Source: Bog-756 sp963777665 (lineage in GTDB: Bacteria; Actinomycetota; Acidimicrobiia; Acidimicrobiales; RAAP-2). Taken from it: DNA of 64,000 bases. The translations under genes were made by a program, and so were the position numbers. The stretch covers positions 1,116,001 to 1,180,000 of the forward strand of contig CAVZRJ010000001.1 of assembly GCA_963777665.1 (NCBI GenBank). Reading direction: 5' to 3'. Within the stretch, counting starts at the first letter, position 1. Each line of letters starts with the position of its first letter. Shown here piece by piece: positions 44,572 to 54,672 of the stretch. The notes beneath the pieces are model-generated. The model was not told the origin of the DNA. It ran no database searches and was given only the letters and a program-made list of their open reading frames with translations.

Positions 44572-46179
44572 TCAGCGGGTCCGGTGCCCGGGCAACGGGC
44601 CGAGCACCGATTCGACCGCCTCGAGGTCTCTGTCGCGGGGCCGCTCCACCACCTCGACCGGGCCCTCACCCTCCGACCACGGACCGAGCACGGCGGTCGG
44701 TCGGCGTCCCATGTTCCACTCTGGCCACGCCGTCTGGGCCGCTCCGGCCAGGTCGGAGATGGGAACCCCGGTGCGGGCGAAGGACGCCCAGGCCTGCCGC
44801 ATGGCCGCCGACAGCGCGAGCGCATCCTCGCCGCCGCCGGTGAACGTCTGGATCAGGGGGTAGCGCACCGTGCCGAACACAAAGGGAACGTCCAATGCGT
44901 GGCAGGAGCCGAGCACGCCGCCGAAGATCGGGGACGGCCAGGTGAAGAGGTACGCGTAGGTCCCCACGCCCGGTGCCGCCGCGTCTTCGTGCGCGTCTGC
45001 GAGCCGCACCGAAGGTGCGCGGAACACGAACTCGGTGGCGATCGCCGTCCAGAGGTCACGGGCTTCGACCGGCTCGCCCCGGGAGGCGCGGGCCGACCGC
45101 ACCGCGGCGGTGACCCGATCAGCTGCAGTCTCGTCCCCGAAGGCGCGCACAAGGCGCCACCGGAGCCGATCGGCGTCGAGCGAGGAGATGGCGGCGTCGC
45201 TCATCGCAAAGAGGGTCCACTCGTCACGCGTGGTCCCGATCAGCAGGGGTACGTCGGCGACCGATCCGGCCGCCACCGACGAGAGTGGGGGTCGCAACAG
45301 AAGCCCGCCGTCCACCACCGGCCGGAGGGGGAGGCCGTCGACAGAGGAGTCGCCGGTCCCTTCGAATTCGGCCGCCGCAGCGACCAGTCGGTCTGCCGGG
45401 ACCTGCTCGAGGGCCTCGCGGGTGCAGGCCACGCCCATCTGGGAGGCGAGTTTCTCGGCCACCTCGGCAGCCGTGTCCGCCGACATCGTGTAGGGCGGAC
45501 CGCTCTGGACCACGGCCCGGTGGAACAGTCCGTTCGCCTCGGGCGCCCCGAGAAGCGCAGACACGCTCATCCCGCCGGCCGACTCGCCGAAGAGCGTCAC
45601 GCACCCCGGATCGCCCCCGAACCCGGCGATGTGATCGTGCACCCACCGGAGGGCGGCCACCTGGTCGGCCAGTCCCCAGTTTCCGGTCCCCGTCCACTCC
45701 TGACCATCCAGCCAGGTCTGGCCAGCATCACCGAGGGCGGGGTGGGCCAGGTAGCCGAGGAGGCCGAGCCGGTAGTTGACGGTCACCACCACCACGTCAC
45801 CCTCGCGGGCGAGGTCGGTGCCTCGATAGAGCCCGGTCGAGCCGGACCCCGAGAGGAACGATCCTCCATGGAGCCACACCATGACCGGCCGCTTGGCCCC
45901 GTCGAGGCCGGGTGTCCACACGTTGAGGCTCAGACAGTCCTCCGACGAGGGTTCCGGTGTCGCCCCCGGGAAGATCGCCGCCAACATCTGTGCCTGGGGC
46001 GCAACCGGACCGAACCGGTCGCAGTCGCGGACTCCCGACCATGGCTCCGGGTCTACCGGTGGGCGCCAGCGGCGCTCCCCGGCCGGCGAAGCAGCGTAGG
46101 GGATGCCGGAGAACGTCCACACCCCACCACGCTCGACCCCTCGGACCCGACCCCCCCCGACCTCGGTCACACCTTGCAC
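44572..46179 (-). CDS. Type B carboxylesterase
   Basis: A 535-residue alpha/beta-hydrolase of the carboxylesterase/lipase type B family. The nucleophile elbow GESAGG has Ser200; the oxyanion-hole segment is VWLHGGSF; SEDCLSLNVWTP is the second family signature. The acid is probably the Glu in GTTRDEWTLF and the base the His in GSCHALDVPFVFG. No signal peptide is visible. Such enzymes hydrolyse diverse esters; para-nitrobenzyl-esterase-like members are common in actinobacteria. It starts with an ATG at 46179, divergent from the NlpC/P60 gene across 230 bases. Confidence 0.88.
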   Translation of the reverse strand: MQGVTEVGGGRVRGVERGGVWTFSGIPYAASPAGERRWRPPVDPEPWSGVRDCDRFGPVAPQAQMLAAIFPGATPEPSSEDCLSLNVWTPGLDGAKRPVMVWLHGGSFLSGSGSTGLYRGTDLAREGDVVVVTVNYRLGLLGYLAHPALGDAGQTWLDGQEWTGTGNWGLADQVAALRWVHDHIAGFGGDPGCVTLFGESAGGMSVSALLGAPEANGLFHRAVVQSGPPYTMSADTAAEVAEKLASQMGVACTREALEQVPADRLVAAAAEFEGTGDSSVDGLPLRPVVDGGLLLRPPLSSVAAGSVADVPLLIGTTRDEWTLFAMSDAAISSLDADRLRWRLVRAFGDETAADRVTAAVRSARASRGEPVEARDLWTAIATEFVFRAPSVRLADAHEDAAAPGVGTYAYLFTWPSPIFGGVLGSCHALDVPFVFGTVRYPLIQTFTGGGEDALALSAAMRQAWASFARTGVPISDLAGAAQTAWPEWNMGRRPTAVLGPWSEGEGPVEVVERPRDRDLEAVESVLGPLPGHRTR

Positions 46180-46409
46180 CCGTGCTGCCTCCAGTTCGAC
46201 CGGACTCCTGCCGATAGTTCCTTGAACTTACTCACTCGTTCGCCGCGCCCGTCTAGGGGCGGGACGGCAAGGATCCGGGACAGGTCCATGACACCATTTC
46301 GACACCTGGCGTGCACCTTCGGTTCACCTGGGCAGTCTCAGATCGTGACCAGGGCTTTTCCGAGGAACCCCGCGGAGACGACCCCTCCGCTCATCGCTAC
46401 AGTGCCAGG

Positions 46410-47795
46410 GTGCCCGACGTGAGCTCCGGACGTCGCCCTGCGCATCCGTCCGCCCGCGTCGCGACGGCTCGGCCCCCCAGGCTGGGGGGCCGGCGCACCG
46501 CAAGGATCCGAGGCAGTGCGGTGACCCTTGCCGCTGCCGGCATCCTGGTGGCACTGACCGCTGGAGCAGTGCCGACGGCCGGCGCGGTGACGGGCACCTC
46601 CTCGGGCACCGCGGGCGCCTCGACCACAACCTCGACCACTCCGGCTCAGGGAAAGATCAGTGCGGCCGAGGCACAGGTCGCGACCATCGAGGCCCAGATC
46701 TCCGCGCAACAGCAGGCCCTCAGCGCGGCCGATGAGGCGTACAACCAGGCCGTGGTCAACCTCACCGCTACCCAGTCGGCACTCTCGACCACCACAGCCT
46801 CTCTGTCCGCGGCCCGCGCCAAGCTCGACTCTGCCCGAGCCACCCTGCGCAACGACGTGATCCAGGCGTACACGAGCGGATCGTCGGACGACGCCGTCGC
46901 CGCGCTCTTCGCTGCGCCGACGGGGGGAGACCAGACCCGCACCCTCTATGAGCGCCTCAGCATCGGCAACCTGTCGGCGGAGGTCGCCGCGGTGCAATCC
47001 AGACAGCGACAGCTGACCTCCACAGAATCCAAGCTCCGGAGCGAGCAACGCAGCGAGACCGCCCAGCTAGCCGCCGAGAACAAGTTGCGTCAGAGTGCGG
47101 TCTCGGCCAGTGCCCTCTCCGATGCCACCTTGGCTCAGGTCCAAGGCACCCTGGCCCAGGAGATCGCCCAGCAGGCCGCGGCTCAGGCCGCTGCCGCCGC
47201 CCAGACCGCCGCGTCGGCGACCACTCCCGCGGCCCGACAGGTCGCTGCCGCACAGGCATCACAGGCCGCTCAGGTCGCGAGCACGGTGAGCGGTGGGAGC
47301 GCGGCCGCCACGAGCGCCAACCGAGCGGCCAACCAGGCAGCAGGGGCGGGCGGCACCGGCCCGGGACCAGGCGGCGGCACGGTGATAGCGAGCGGGGGCA
47401 GCCCCACGGCCGCCGGCCTGGCGGCCGTGCACGGAGCCATGCAGTACCTGGGCGTGCCCTACGTCTGGGGCGGCACCAGCTCGGCCGGGGTCGACTGCTC
47501 GGGCCTGACCAAGCTGGCCTGGGCCGCTGCCGGGGTGACCCTCCCGCATTCGGCTGCCGACCAGTACGCCAGCTTCCCGCACGTGAGTCTGACCTCGCTC
47601 GAGCCGGGCGACCTCCTCTTCTACGACCTCAGTGGTGGCGGTATCGACCACGTGGTCATGTATGTGGGGCCGACGCTCGACGGGCAGTCCACCGCCTACG
47701 GGACGGACACGATCATCCAGGCCGCGCACACCGGGACGGTCGTCACCTTCGACCCACTCTGGTACTTCGGTCTGGTCGGCGCCGCACGTCCCTGA
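46410..47795 (+). CDS. NlpC/P60 peptidoglycan endopeptidase (RipA-like)
   Basis: A 461-residue exported hydrolase. After a basic N-terminus and a signal segment (about 37-59, AVTLAAAGILVALTAGAVPTA) comes a long coiled-coil region (80-270) typical of RipA/CwlO-type regulators, then an Ala/Gly linker and a C-terminal NlpC/P60 domain. Catalytic Cys363 is in GVDCSGL and His414 in GIDHVVMY; the third polar residue is likely in the AAHTG segment. It would cut D-Glu to meso-DAP bonds in peptidoglycan during division. The coiled coil usually inhibits the enzyme until FtsEX-type activation. The GTG at 46410 gives a proper signal peptide. Confidence 0.87.
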   Translation: MPDVSSGRRPAHPSARVATARPPRLGGRRTARIRGSAVTLAAAGILVALTAGAVPTAGAVTGTSSGTAGASTTTSTTPAQGKISAAEAQVATIEAQISAQQQALSAADEAYNQAVVNLTATQSALSTTTASLSAARAKLDSARATLRNDVIQAYTSGSSDDAVAALFAAPTGGDQTRTLYERLSIGNLSAEVAAVQSRQRQLTSTESKLRSEQRSETAQLAAENKLRQSAVSASALSDATLAQVQGTLAQEIAQQAAAQAAAAAQTAASATTPAARQVAAAQASQAAQVASTVSGGSAAATSANRAANQAAGAGGTGPGPGGGTVIASGGSPTAAGLAAVHGAMQYLGVPYVWGGTSSAGVDCSGLTKLAWAAAGVTLPHSAADQYASFPHVSLTSLEPGDLLFYDLSGGGIDHVVMYVGPTLDGQSTAYGTDTIIQAAHTGTVVTFDPLWYFGLVGAARP

Positions 47796-47868
47796 TCTCC
47801 ACCCGTTGTCGGCAGGGTGGGGCCGAAGCCGCATGGCAGCGTCCGGGCCCTAAGGTCGCAACAGTCCC

Positions 47869-48894
47869 ATGACGCTCCAGCTCTCGATCATCATTCCTGC
47901 CTACAACGAGGCCGACCGACTGGCCGAGGGCATGCGTCGGTTCGAGGGAGCGGCGGCCTCTGGAGCGGTTGACCTCGAGCGCACCGAGCTGCTGTTGGTG
48001 GACGACGGGAGCACGGACCACACCGCCGTTGAGGCGGAAAAACTCCTTGCCGCCCTTCCCCATCATCGAATCGTGCGGCTCAACCGCAATCAGGGGAAGG
48101 GCGCTGCGATCCGAGACGGAGTGGCCCGGGCGCGGGCGCCGCTGCTGGCGTACATGGACGCAGACATGGCGATCGATCCCCACGCCATCTCCCAGCTGCT
48201 CGACGGGCTGGCCGACAACGAGCTGGCCATCGGTTCGCGGGCCCTGCCCGAGTCGATGGTCGAGACGACCTACGCGCTGCGGTCCCTGATGGGCCGCCTC
48301 TTCAACACGCTGGTCACGACCGGTACCGGGCTCGGCCTCCTGGACACGCAGTGCGGGTTCAAGGCCTTCCGGACCCCGGCCGCCCGCCTTCTCTTCCACC
48401 TGGTGCGGATCGACCGGTTCGCCTTCGACGTCGAGGTCCTCTACTGGGCCCACCGGCTCGGCCTCCGGATCACCGAGGTGCCCGTGCTCTGGAGGCACGT
48501 CCCGGGGAGCAGCATCCATCCGCTCCATGACTCTGTGGCCATGCTGGCCGACGTGTACGGGTCGCGGCTGGGGTTGCGCGCGGCCCCACCGGTGACCGCT
48601 CTCACGGTACGGGGCGACGACCGTGGGTCCACGACCGAGCTGGCCTTCCGGGTGGCCGACGTGCTCAGCCGGACCCTGGACGGGGTGCCTCTGCCGCTCC
48701 TCGCCAAGGGTGTCTCGGTCACTGCGCTCATGGCCCTCGTGGAGCCCTCCGACGTGGCACGGGCGTTCGCCGCCCTGCGGGCCGAATTCGACCCCCTCGA
48801 GGTCGGGAGGCGCACCCTTACACTGGACGCACTCCGCTCCCTCGGCCCGCTGGCCGGGCGCCTCGACGGGCTGCACACCGAAGGACCATCCTGA
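47869..48894 (+). CDS. Dolichyl-phosphate-glucose synthase-like GT2
   Basis: A 341-residue family 2 glycosyltransferase. LSIIIPAYNEADRL opens the GT-A fold, ELLLVDDGSTD and AYMDADMAI give the donor and metal-binding acidic motifs, and DTQCGFKAF is characteristic of the dolichyl-phosphate beta-glucosyltransferase (ALG5-like) group. It would load a sugar onto a polyprenyl phosphate for extracytoplasmic transfer. The C-terminal 100 residues (from TTELAFRVADVLS) form an extra helical domain outside the family. No membrane helices are evident. A plsC-like gene follows. Confidence 0.8.
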   Translation: MTLQLSIIIPAYNEADRLAEGMRRFEGAAASGAVDLERTELLLVDDGSTDHTAVEAEKLLAALPHHRIVRLNRNQGKGAAIRDGVARARAPLLAYMDADMAIDPHAISQLLDGLADNELAIGSRALPESMVETTYALRSLMGRLFNTLVTTGTGLGLLDTQCGFKAFRTPAARLLFHLVRIDRFAFDVEVLYWAHRLGLRITEVPVLWRHVPGSSIHPLHDSVAMLADVYGSRLGLRAAPPVTALTVRGDDRGSTTELAFRVADVLSRTLDGVPLPLLAKGVSVTALMALVEPSDVARAFAALRAEFDPLEVGRRTLTLDALRSLGPLAGRLDGLHTEGPS

Positions 48895-48946
48895 CCGGAG
48901 CGGATCCTCGCGGCCCCTGGCCCCGGAGAGCGAGTCCGGGGGTACC

Positions 48947-49984
48947 ATGCATCGGGTGAGCTCGGACTCCGGTGAGAAGGCACGGACTCGACGAGACGGA
49001 GGTCCTCCCGGCGACGCGGAGCTCATCGACGCGATCGTGCGGCAGAGCGGTGCCCGTCAGATCACCGATCAGGACAACGGTGCCCACCAGAGCAGCCCGA
49101 TCGGGGCGGTTCCTGCCGGCGTCGGACGGAGGGACGGCGGCACCGTCTCGGTCCTGCCGGTGGCCACCCGCCGCCCGAGGGGCCTGGAGCCGGCCGACCC
49201 GCGGCTTTCCGATGTCGACGAGTGGGGCCGCTCCGAGCACGTGCGCTCCGTGGTCCGCCGGTTCTACGACCCGATCTACCGGTACTGGTTCCGGGTCGAG
49301 TGGGAGGGTCTGGAGAAGATCCCACAGCAGGGGGGCGCTCTGCTGATCGCCAACCATGCTGGAGCGATCCCGTCCGACGCCCCGGCCATCATGCACGGCA
49401 TCGAACGGGAGCTGGGGCGACCCGTCTACGGCCTGGCCGACTTCTTCTTCCGCACCCTGCCGATCGTCGGTACCCTCTGGTCGCGCACCGGCGGCGTGCC
49501 GGCTCATCCGGACAATGCGTTCCGACTCCTCCACGACCAGGAACAGCTCGCCCTCGTCTTCCCCGAGGGAACCAAGGCAACCTCGAAGACCTACTCCGAC
49601 CGGTACCGACTGCGCCGGTTCGGCCGGGGAGGCTTCGTCGAGATCGCGATGCGCGCAGGGGTCCCGATCATCCCGATTGCCGTCGTCGGCGCCGAGGAGT
49701 CGATGCCCATCATCTTCCGGGTCCCCGGCGTGGCGAGAGTGCTCAATCTTCCGTACTTCCCCGTCACCGCCAATGCACTGCTGATGGGTCCGCTCGGCTA
49801 CGTGACCTATTTCCCGGTCAAGTTCAAGTTCCGGGTGCTCGACCCGGTCTCCTTCGACGTGGAGCCGGGGCTCGACCGCTACTCGCGCAGCAGGGTCATG
49901 GACGAGGCAGAGGGGATCCGCTCCTCCCTCCAGGATGCCCTCCACGACATGCTGCGCGAGCGCCGCAGCATCTGGTTCGGTTGA
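48947..49984 (+). CDS. PlsC-type acyltransferase
   Basis: A 345-residue acyltransferase of the 1-acylglycerol-3-phosphate acyltransferase (LPLAT/PlsC) family. A disordered N-terminus of about 100 residues precedes the domain. The first catalytic block is IANHAGAIPSDAP, the second VFPEGTKATSKTY, and RAGVPIIPIAVVGAEE the fourth. In this subgroup the usual HX4D is stretched (H and D seven apart), as seen in many actinobacterial members. No clear membrane helix. The ATG at 48947 is selected. The downstream epimerase starts four bases after the stop, so the two are co-transcribed. Confidence 0.82.
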   Translation: MHRVSSDSGEKARTRRDGGPPGDAELIDAIVRQSGARQITDQDNGAHQSSPIGAVPAGVGRRDGGTVSVLPVATRRPRGLEPADPRLSDVDEWGRSEHVRSVVRRFYDPIYRYWFRVEWEGLEKIPQQGGALLIANHAGAIPSDAPAIMHGIERELGRPVYGLADFFFRTLPIVGTLWSRTGGVPAHPDNAFRLLHDQEQLALVFPEGTKATSKTYSDRYRLRRFGRGGFVEIAMRAGVPIIPIAVVGAEESMPIIFRVPGVARVLNLPYFPVTANALLMGPLGYVTYFPVKFKFRVLDPVSFDVEPGLDRYSRSRVMDEAEGIRSSLQDALHDMLRERRSIWFG

Positions 49985-49988
49985 ACGA

Positions 49989-51035
49989 GTGGGACGCCGC
50001 GTCCTGATCACCGGGCTCGACACGTTCTGGGGTGGGCGGATGGCTCAGGCCCTCGAGTCCCGGCCCGACGTGGAGATGATCCTGGGACTCGGCACCAAGG
50101 AGCCCCGGGTACCCCTCGAGCGCACCGAGTACGTGCGCTCCGACCAGAAGTACTCGATCCTCAACCGCATCGTCCGGGCCACCGGGGTCGACACGATCGT
50201 GCACACCTTCCTCGAGACCAACTCGGTGTCCGTGCCGAGCCGTGTCCTCCACGAGATCAACGTGATCGGCACCCTCAACCTCCTGGCAGCAGCCGGGGCG
50301 TCCGGGACATCGGTCCGCCATCTTGTGGTCAAATCCTCGGCTCACGTGTACGGCGCGTCCGAGACCGACCCCACCTGGTTCAGCGAGGACACCCCCCGCC
50401 CGAGCCCGGTGCGCACCCGGCTCGAGCGCTCCCTGATCGAGGTCGAGGCACTGGTCCGGGACTTCACCGAGGACAACCCCCACCTCACCGTCACGGTCCT
50501 CCGGTTCGCCAACGTGCTCGGCACCGACATCATCACCCCGATCAGCCACAACCTGCGGCGACGGATCCTGCCCTGCATCGCCGGCTTCGATCCCCTCGTC
50601 CAGTTCGTCGAGGAGGACGACGTCGTCCGCGGCCTCGAGTACGTGACCGCCAATCGGATCCCCGGGGTGTTCAATGTGGCGGGGTCGGGCAAGATCCCGT
50701 GGAGCGAGGTCGCGTCCATCGGAGGTGCCTACCTCCTGCCGCTCTCACCGTTCCGGCCACGGATGCTGTCCGCTCCGCTCCTCCGTGTGACCGGACTCCA
50801 GTTCCCCCCCGAGATCGAGGGACTGGTGCGGTTCGGCCGGGGCATCGACACCTCGCGCCTGAGGGAGGCGGGGTTCGAGTACCGATACACCAGCGCAGGC
50901 GCCGTCCAGAGTCTCGCCCGGGCCAACAACCTGCGGCGGGCGACCGGGTCGACCACTCCCGAGTACCGCTACGAGCAGCACCTCGAGCAGTTCTTCCGCC
51001 ACTCCCCCACCGTGATCCGGGGCATCGACGGCTGA
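49989..51035 (+). CDS. NAD-dependent epimerase/dehydratase-family protein
   Basis: A 348-residue extended SDR. It opens with the Rossmann strand RRVLITGLDTFWGGRMAQAL, where the usual GxxGxxG is altered. It continues with VDTIVHTFLETNSV, SSAHVYG (serine site) and the helix RTRLERSLIEVEAL, which occupies the position of YxxxK but has no Tyr. This atypical active site suggests a binding or regulatory role instead of classical epimerase chemistry. The GTG at 49989 is four bases after the plsC-like gene. Similar PlsC-epimerase pairs occur in actinobacteria; the substrate is unknown. Confidence 0.75.
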   Translation: MGRRVLITGLDTFWGGRMAQALESRPDVEMILGLGTKEPRVPLERTEYVRSDQKYSILNRIVRATGVDTIVHTFLETNSVSVPSRVLHEINVIGTLNLLAAAGASGTSVRHLVVKSSAHVYGASETDPTWFSEDTPRPSPVRTRLERSLIEVEALVRDFTEDNPHLTVTVLRFANVLGTDIITPISHNLRRRILPCIAGFDPLVQFVEEDDVVRGLEYVTANRIPGVFNVAGSGKIPWSEVASIGGAYLLPLSPFRPRMLSAPLLRVTGLQFPPEIEGLVRFGRGIDTSRLREAGFEYRYTSAGAVQSLARANNLRRATGSTTPEYRYEQHLEQFFRHSPTVIRGIDG

Positions 51036-51053
51036 CCCCGACCTGACCGACGG

Positions 51054-51680
51054 TCAGCCCCGGTCCAGCCAGGCCGCCCGCAGCTCGGGACCCCGCACCG
51101 CCCACTCCTCGCTGGTCATGGCATACCGGACATGGTCCTCCCATTGGCCGTTGATCTCGAGGTACCCCTGGGCAACCCCTTCACTGCGCAGGGCGAGCTT
51201 CTCGACCACCCGGCGGCTGGGGGCGTTCCGGGGGATGATGGCCACCTCGATCCGATGGAGGCGGAGCGTCTCGAAGGCGAACTGGAGAACGACGACCACC
51301 GCCTCCGGCGTGAGACCCGACCCGGCCATCTCCTCGTCGATCCAGTATCCGATCGAGCCGTTCTGGAACGGGCCGCGCTGGATCGACGAGAGCGTGATCT
51401 CGCCGACGAACCGGCCCTCGAGGAAGATGCCGAACCCGAACCCGCTGCCCATCTGACGCTCGCGCTCGCGTATGCCGCAACGAGCGCTGAAGCTCGCATT
51501 GTCTTCGGCGGCGGTCGGGGCGCCGTTGGATCTCGGCTCCCAGGGGATCAGCCAGTCCCGGCACCGGCTGCGGACCGCGAACCAGGCCTCGTAGTCACTC
51601 TCGACGAGGGTGGCGAGACGGATCCGTCGCCCGGGCAGCTCGAGCGATCGGACAGCCGTCGCGCGGAGACCTGGGCCCAT
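51054..51680 (-). CDS. GNAT-family N-acetyltransferase (RimJ-like)
   Basis: A 208-residue acetyltransferase. RIRLATLVESDYEAWFAVRS begins the GNAT fold, FVGEITLSSI and NGSIGYWIDEEMAGSGLTPE carry the acetyl-CoA-binding motif region, and LHRIEVAIIPRNAPSRRVVE is the RimJ/RimL-type motif B. Proteins of this group acetylate protein N-termini or small amines; the target is unknown. It is convergent with the epimerase, 18 bases apart, and divergent from the methyltransferase. Confidence 0.83.
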   Translation of the reverse strand: MGPGLRATAVRSLELPGRRIRLATLVESDYEAWFAVRSRCRDWLIPWEPRSNGAPTAAEDNASFSARCGIRERERQMGSGFGFGIFLEGRFVGEITLSSIQRGPFQNGSIGYWIDEEMAGSGLTPEAVVVVLQFAFETLRLHRIEVAIIPRNAPSRRVVEKLALRSEGVAQGYLEINGQWEDHVRYAMTSEEWAVRGPELRAAWLDRG

Positions 51681-51866
51681 CAGTGATCGACCCTACTGTG
51701 CACCGTCGACTCCGGCTCCTGCGCTCACGATCGCTCCTGTCCCGGAGCGAGCTCCGCCCTGCGCTGCCGGGATGCCACCTCGGGAGCACGATCCTCTCAC
51801 CGATCCCCACGAAAACTCAACCCCGAGAGAGGACCCGACACCCTCTCCCCCGGTAGGCTCGCCAAG

Positions 51867-52565
51867 ATGGAGAAGGAGGGCTACGCCGGCAACGCGACCT
51901 GGTTCGAGGACCACTACGTGTCCGTGCCCAGGGAGATCGTTGACTTCCTGGCCGGGGACGGCATCTCACTCGAAGGGAAGCAGGTCGCCGACATCGGCAC
52001 CGGTGACGGCCTGATCGCCCTTGGGCTGTTCCACCTGGCCCGACCCGAGCAGCTGGTGGGCTACGACATCAAAGAAACCGACAGGGCCGACCTCGAGCGT
52101 CAGGCCAAGGAGCACGACGTCGGCGACCTTCCTGCCGGGCTCCGCTTCGACGAGTGCGCCCCCGACCACATCGACGCGGCAACCGGCGCGTTCGACCTCG
52201 TCTACTCGTGGTCGGCCTTCGAGCACGTCAGCGAGCCCCTCGCCGTCGCCCGCGAGATCCGACGGCTCCTCGCACCCGGCGGGCTGGCCATGATCCAGCT
52301 CTATCCCTTCTACCTCTCCGAGCACGGCGACCACGACTGGAACCGACCCGGTTTCGAGCACGTCGTGACCGGCAAGAGCAACGCAGAGGTCTACCTCAAC
52401 CGGATCACCGTCGACGAGCTCTACGACGTACTCACCACCGCCGGGTTACGGGTCTCGAAGGTCGAGCTCGTCCATACGCCGTTCCACCTGCCAGCCGAAG
52501 TCATCGGCGTCCGGTTCTCCGATTTGGCCATCGGGGGCGTGAAGCTCGTCGCAGTTCCGACCTGA
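51867..52565 (+). CDS. Class I SAM-dependent methyltransferase
   Basis: A 232-residue methyltransferase. The SAM-binding motif I is VADIGTGDGLIALGL (about 38-52), the acidic residue of motif II lies in LVGYDIKE, and FDLVYSWSAFEHVSEPLAVA is the motif IV/post-motif of class I enzymes. The end (YLNRITVDELYDVLTTAGLR) is the usual C-terminal helix. It stands directly before the GT4 gene of cassette 2 and may act on the same glycan; that is inference. Confidence 0.83.
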   Translation: MEKEGYAGNATWFEDHYVSVPREIVDFLAGDGISLEGKQVADIGTGDGLIALGLFHLARPEQLVGYDIKETDRADLERQAKEHDVGDLPAGLRFDECAPDHIDAATGAFDLVYSWSAFEHVSEPLAVAREIRRLLAPGGLAMIQLYPFYLSEHGDHDWNRPGFEHVVTGKSNAEVYLNRITVDELYDVLTTAGLRVSKVELVHTPFHLPAEVIGVRFSDLAIGGVKLVAVPT

Positions 52566-52634
52566 AGCTCCGCGGGCCCGATCGACACAGTGCCATCCTC
52601 GGGCCACACTGGTCAGACGGCTAGCGTACGGCAG

Positions 52635-54632
52635 GTGATCAGCCGGACCAGCCGCGCCGAACCGGCTGACGACGGGTCGCCCGTGGCACCCCGGCACGTG
52701 GTCGGGGTGATTGCCGCCCTGTTCGTGCCCCCCGCCGACGGTCAACACCTCCTCGTGTCGGCGCGGGCACTCCAGACCGCCGGGATCGACCTGGTCGTCG
52801 GAGGACCCTCGGTTCCCTCGTTGCGGGCGTTCGCCGAATGCGGGCTACCCCTGCGTCGAGGCCGCGACCGGGGCCGAGCTGGTCAATCGGGTGTGGACGG
52901 ACCATCACCTCCCGGTCCTGGCGGTCAGCGATGCGGTGACCCTGCCCGACGACTTCCTCGGTCCGGCACTCGAACTGGTGGCCTCCGAGCTGCGGATCGC
53001 GACCGTCTCATTCATCAGCAACGATGCCGCCCTGCTCAGCTTCCCCAACCGGAACCACCCGACCGCCCACATGCCGGAGGGTCACGACGCCAGCTCGGTG
53101 ACCCGGCTGCTGCGGTCGCGGGGCCCGAGGGTGGAGGCCACGCCGATCCCGACAGCGAAGGGAGGGGTGGTCCTTCTCTCGGGCTCGGCCCTCGGTGCCG
53201 CCGGGGGCCTGGTGACCGGCGAGGCGACCAGCCTCGACTACTCGATCGCGGAGTTCTGCGCCGCGTGCCCGGAGCCGCGGGTTCGTCCACATGCTCGACG
53301 ACATGACCTTCTGCGGCCGACACCGCAGCCCGGCCTCGTCCCCCTGGGAGGATCACACGGTCGACGACCTGAACCCGAGGGAACGGCACATCCTGCACCT
53401 CGAGCACCCGATGGAGGTGGCCTTCGTCCACTCCGAGGCCACCTCGGACAGCTCGCCGCTAGCACTGTCTCTGCGGCTAGCCCGAGCCAGGGTGGAGGGG
53501 CTGCGCATCCTGGTCGACGGCTCGTACCTCGGTCCCCTGGAGATGGGAACCCAGGTGTCGATGCTGGCCACCGTCGACGCGCTGTGCAAGCGGGGCGACG
53601 TCCGGGAGGTGGTCGTCGCCATGACCGGTCCGATCCCGGACTACGCACGCGGGGTGCTGTCCCACCCCAAGGTCGGGCCGAAACGGTGCCGTTCGGGGAT
53701 CCGACGTCCTCGGGCACGTCAACGTGGCCCACCGCATGATCCAGCCGGACATGCACTTCTCGGTGGCCCCCTGGAAGCAGACCGCCGACGTGGTCGTGCT
53801 CACCTTCCTCGACCTCATCGCCTACCGCATCGGCTCGTACCACCGGAACCCCGAGGAGTGGCTCCGCTACCGCGCCGCGATCAGAAAGGGAGCGGCCGAG
53901 GCGGACGCGGTGACCGTGATCTCGAACGACGTCAAGCACCAGGTGGAGCTCGAGCGACTCCCGATCGACCCCACCCGCCTCCGTTCGATCCCGTTCGGGA
54001 CCGAACACCTGACCGGCGACGAGCCCGGTCGGATCCCCGCTGAGCTCCTGGCCCGCGGATTCGCCGAAGGGCAGTTCATCCTGACCCTGGGCACCGACTA
54101 CACCCACAAGAACCGGGACCTTGCACTGGCCACCATGGCCGAGCTCCGTCGCCGGGGGTGGCCGCACGCGCTGATCATGGCGGGTCCGGTGGTGGCGGAG
54201 GGTTCCTCGCGGCTGTCCGAGACCCGGGTGATCCTGGCTGAGAACGAGACGCTCGACCGGGATGTCTACGTCCTTCCGGACGTCACCACCGCCGAGCGGA
54301 ACTGGCTCATGCGCCACGCCGATCTGGTGCTCTACCCGACCTCTGCGGAGGGGTTCGGTCTCGTGCCCTACGAGGCTGCCAGGTTCGGCACCCCGTCACT
54401 CTTCACCAGCTTCGGACCGCTCCACGAACTCGCCCCGGACATCCCGGTGGCCGCCGAAGACTGGCTGCCCACCAGCGTGGCCTCGTCGGCCGAGCGCTTG
54501 CTGACCGATCCCGCCCTGGCCAAGGCACAGATTGAAGCCTGTCTGACCGCAGGGTCGACCTATACTTGGGACGCAACCGCCGGAGACCTCATCGACCTCT
54601 ACTACCGAATTCTGGCACTGCCTCCACGATGA
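52635..54632 (+). pseudogene. GT4-type glycosyltransferase with three frameshifts (cassette 2)
   Basis: A full-length paralogue of the 40037-41917 gene read through three frame changes. Segment 1 from GTG 52635: VVGVIAALFVPPADGQHLLV. After about 52845: PCVEAATGAELVNRVWTDHH to SIAEFCAACPEP. After about 53275: FVHMLDDMTFCGRHRS, VDGSYLGPLEMGTQVSMLA. After about 53695: DVLGHVNVAHRMIQPDMHFS, LGTDYTHKNRDLALATM and the GT4 motif EGFGLVPYE to the stop at 54632. The last 300 codons, including the donor-binding half, form one open frame. None of the break points is a long homopolymer. Confidence 0.8.
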
Positions 54633-54672
54633 GTCACCAGAGCCCGGTGCAACCCCATCGTAAGGAGACCAG

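Noticed and set aside
44352..44843. Plus-strand frame running through the tRNA and into the carboxylesterase 3' region
   Set aside because: Beyond codon 17 it is the complement of the tRNA and of the esterase gene; only the start is treated as a gene remnant.
52635..54632. Phase variation as cause of the frameshifts
   Set aside because: The break points are not at long homopolymers or short tandem repeats, and several genes have more than one break, which fits decay or consensus error better than switching.
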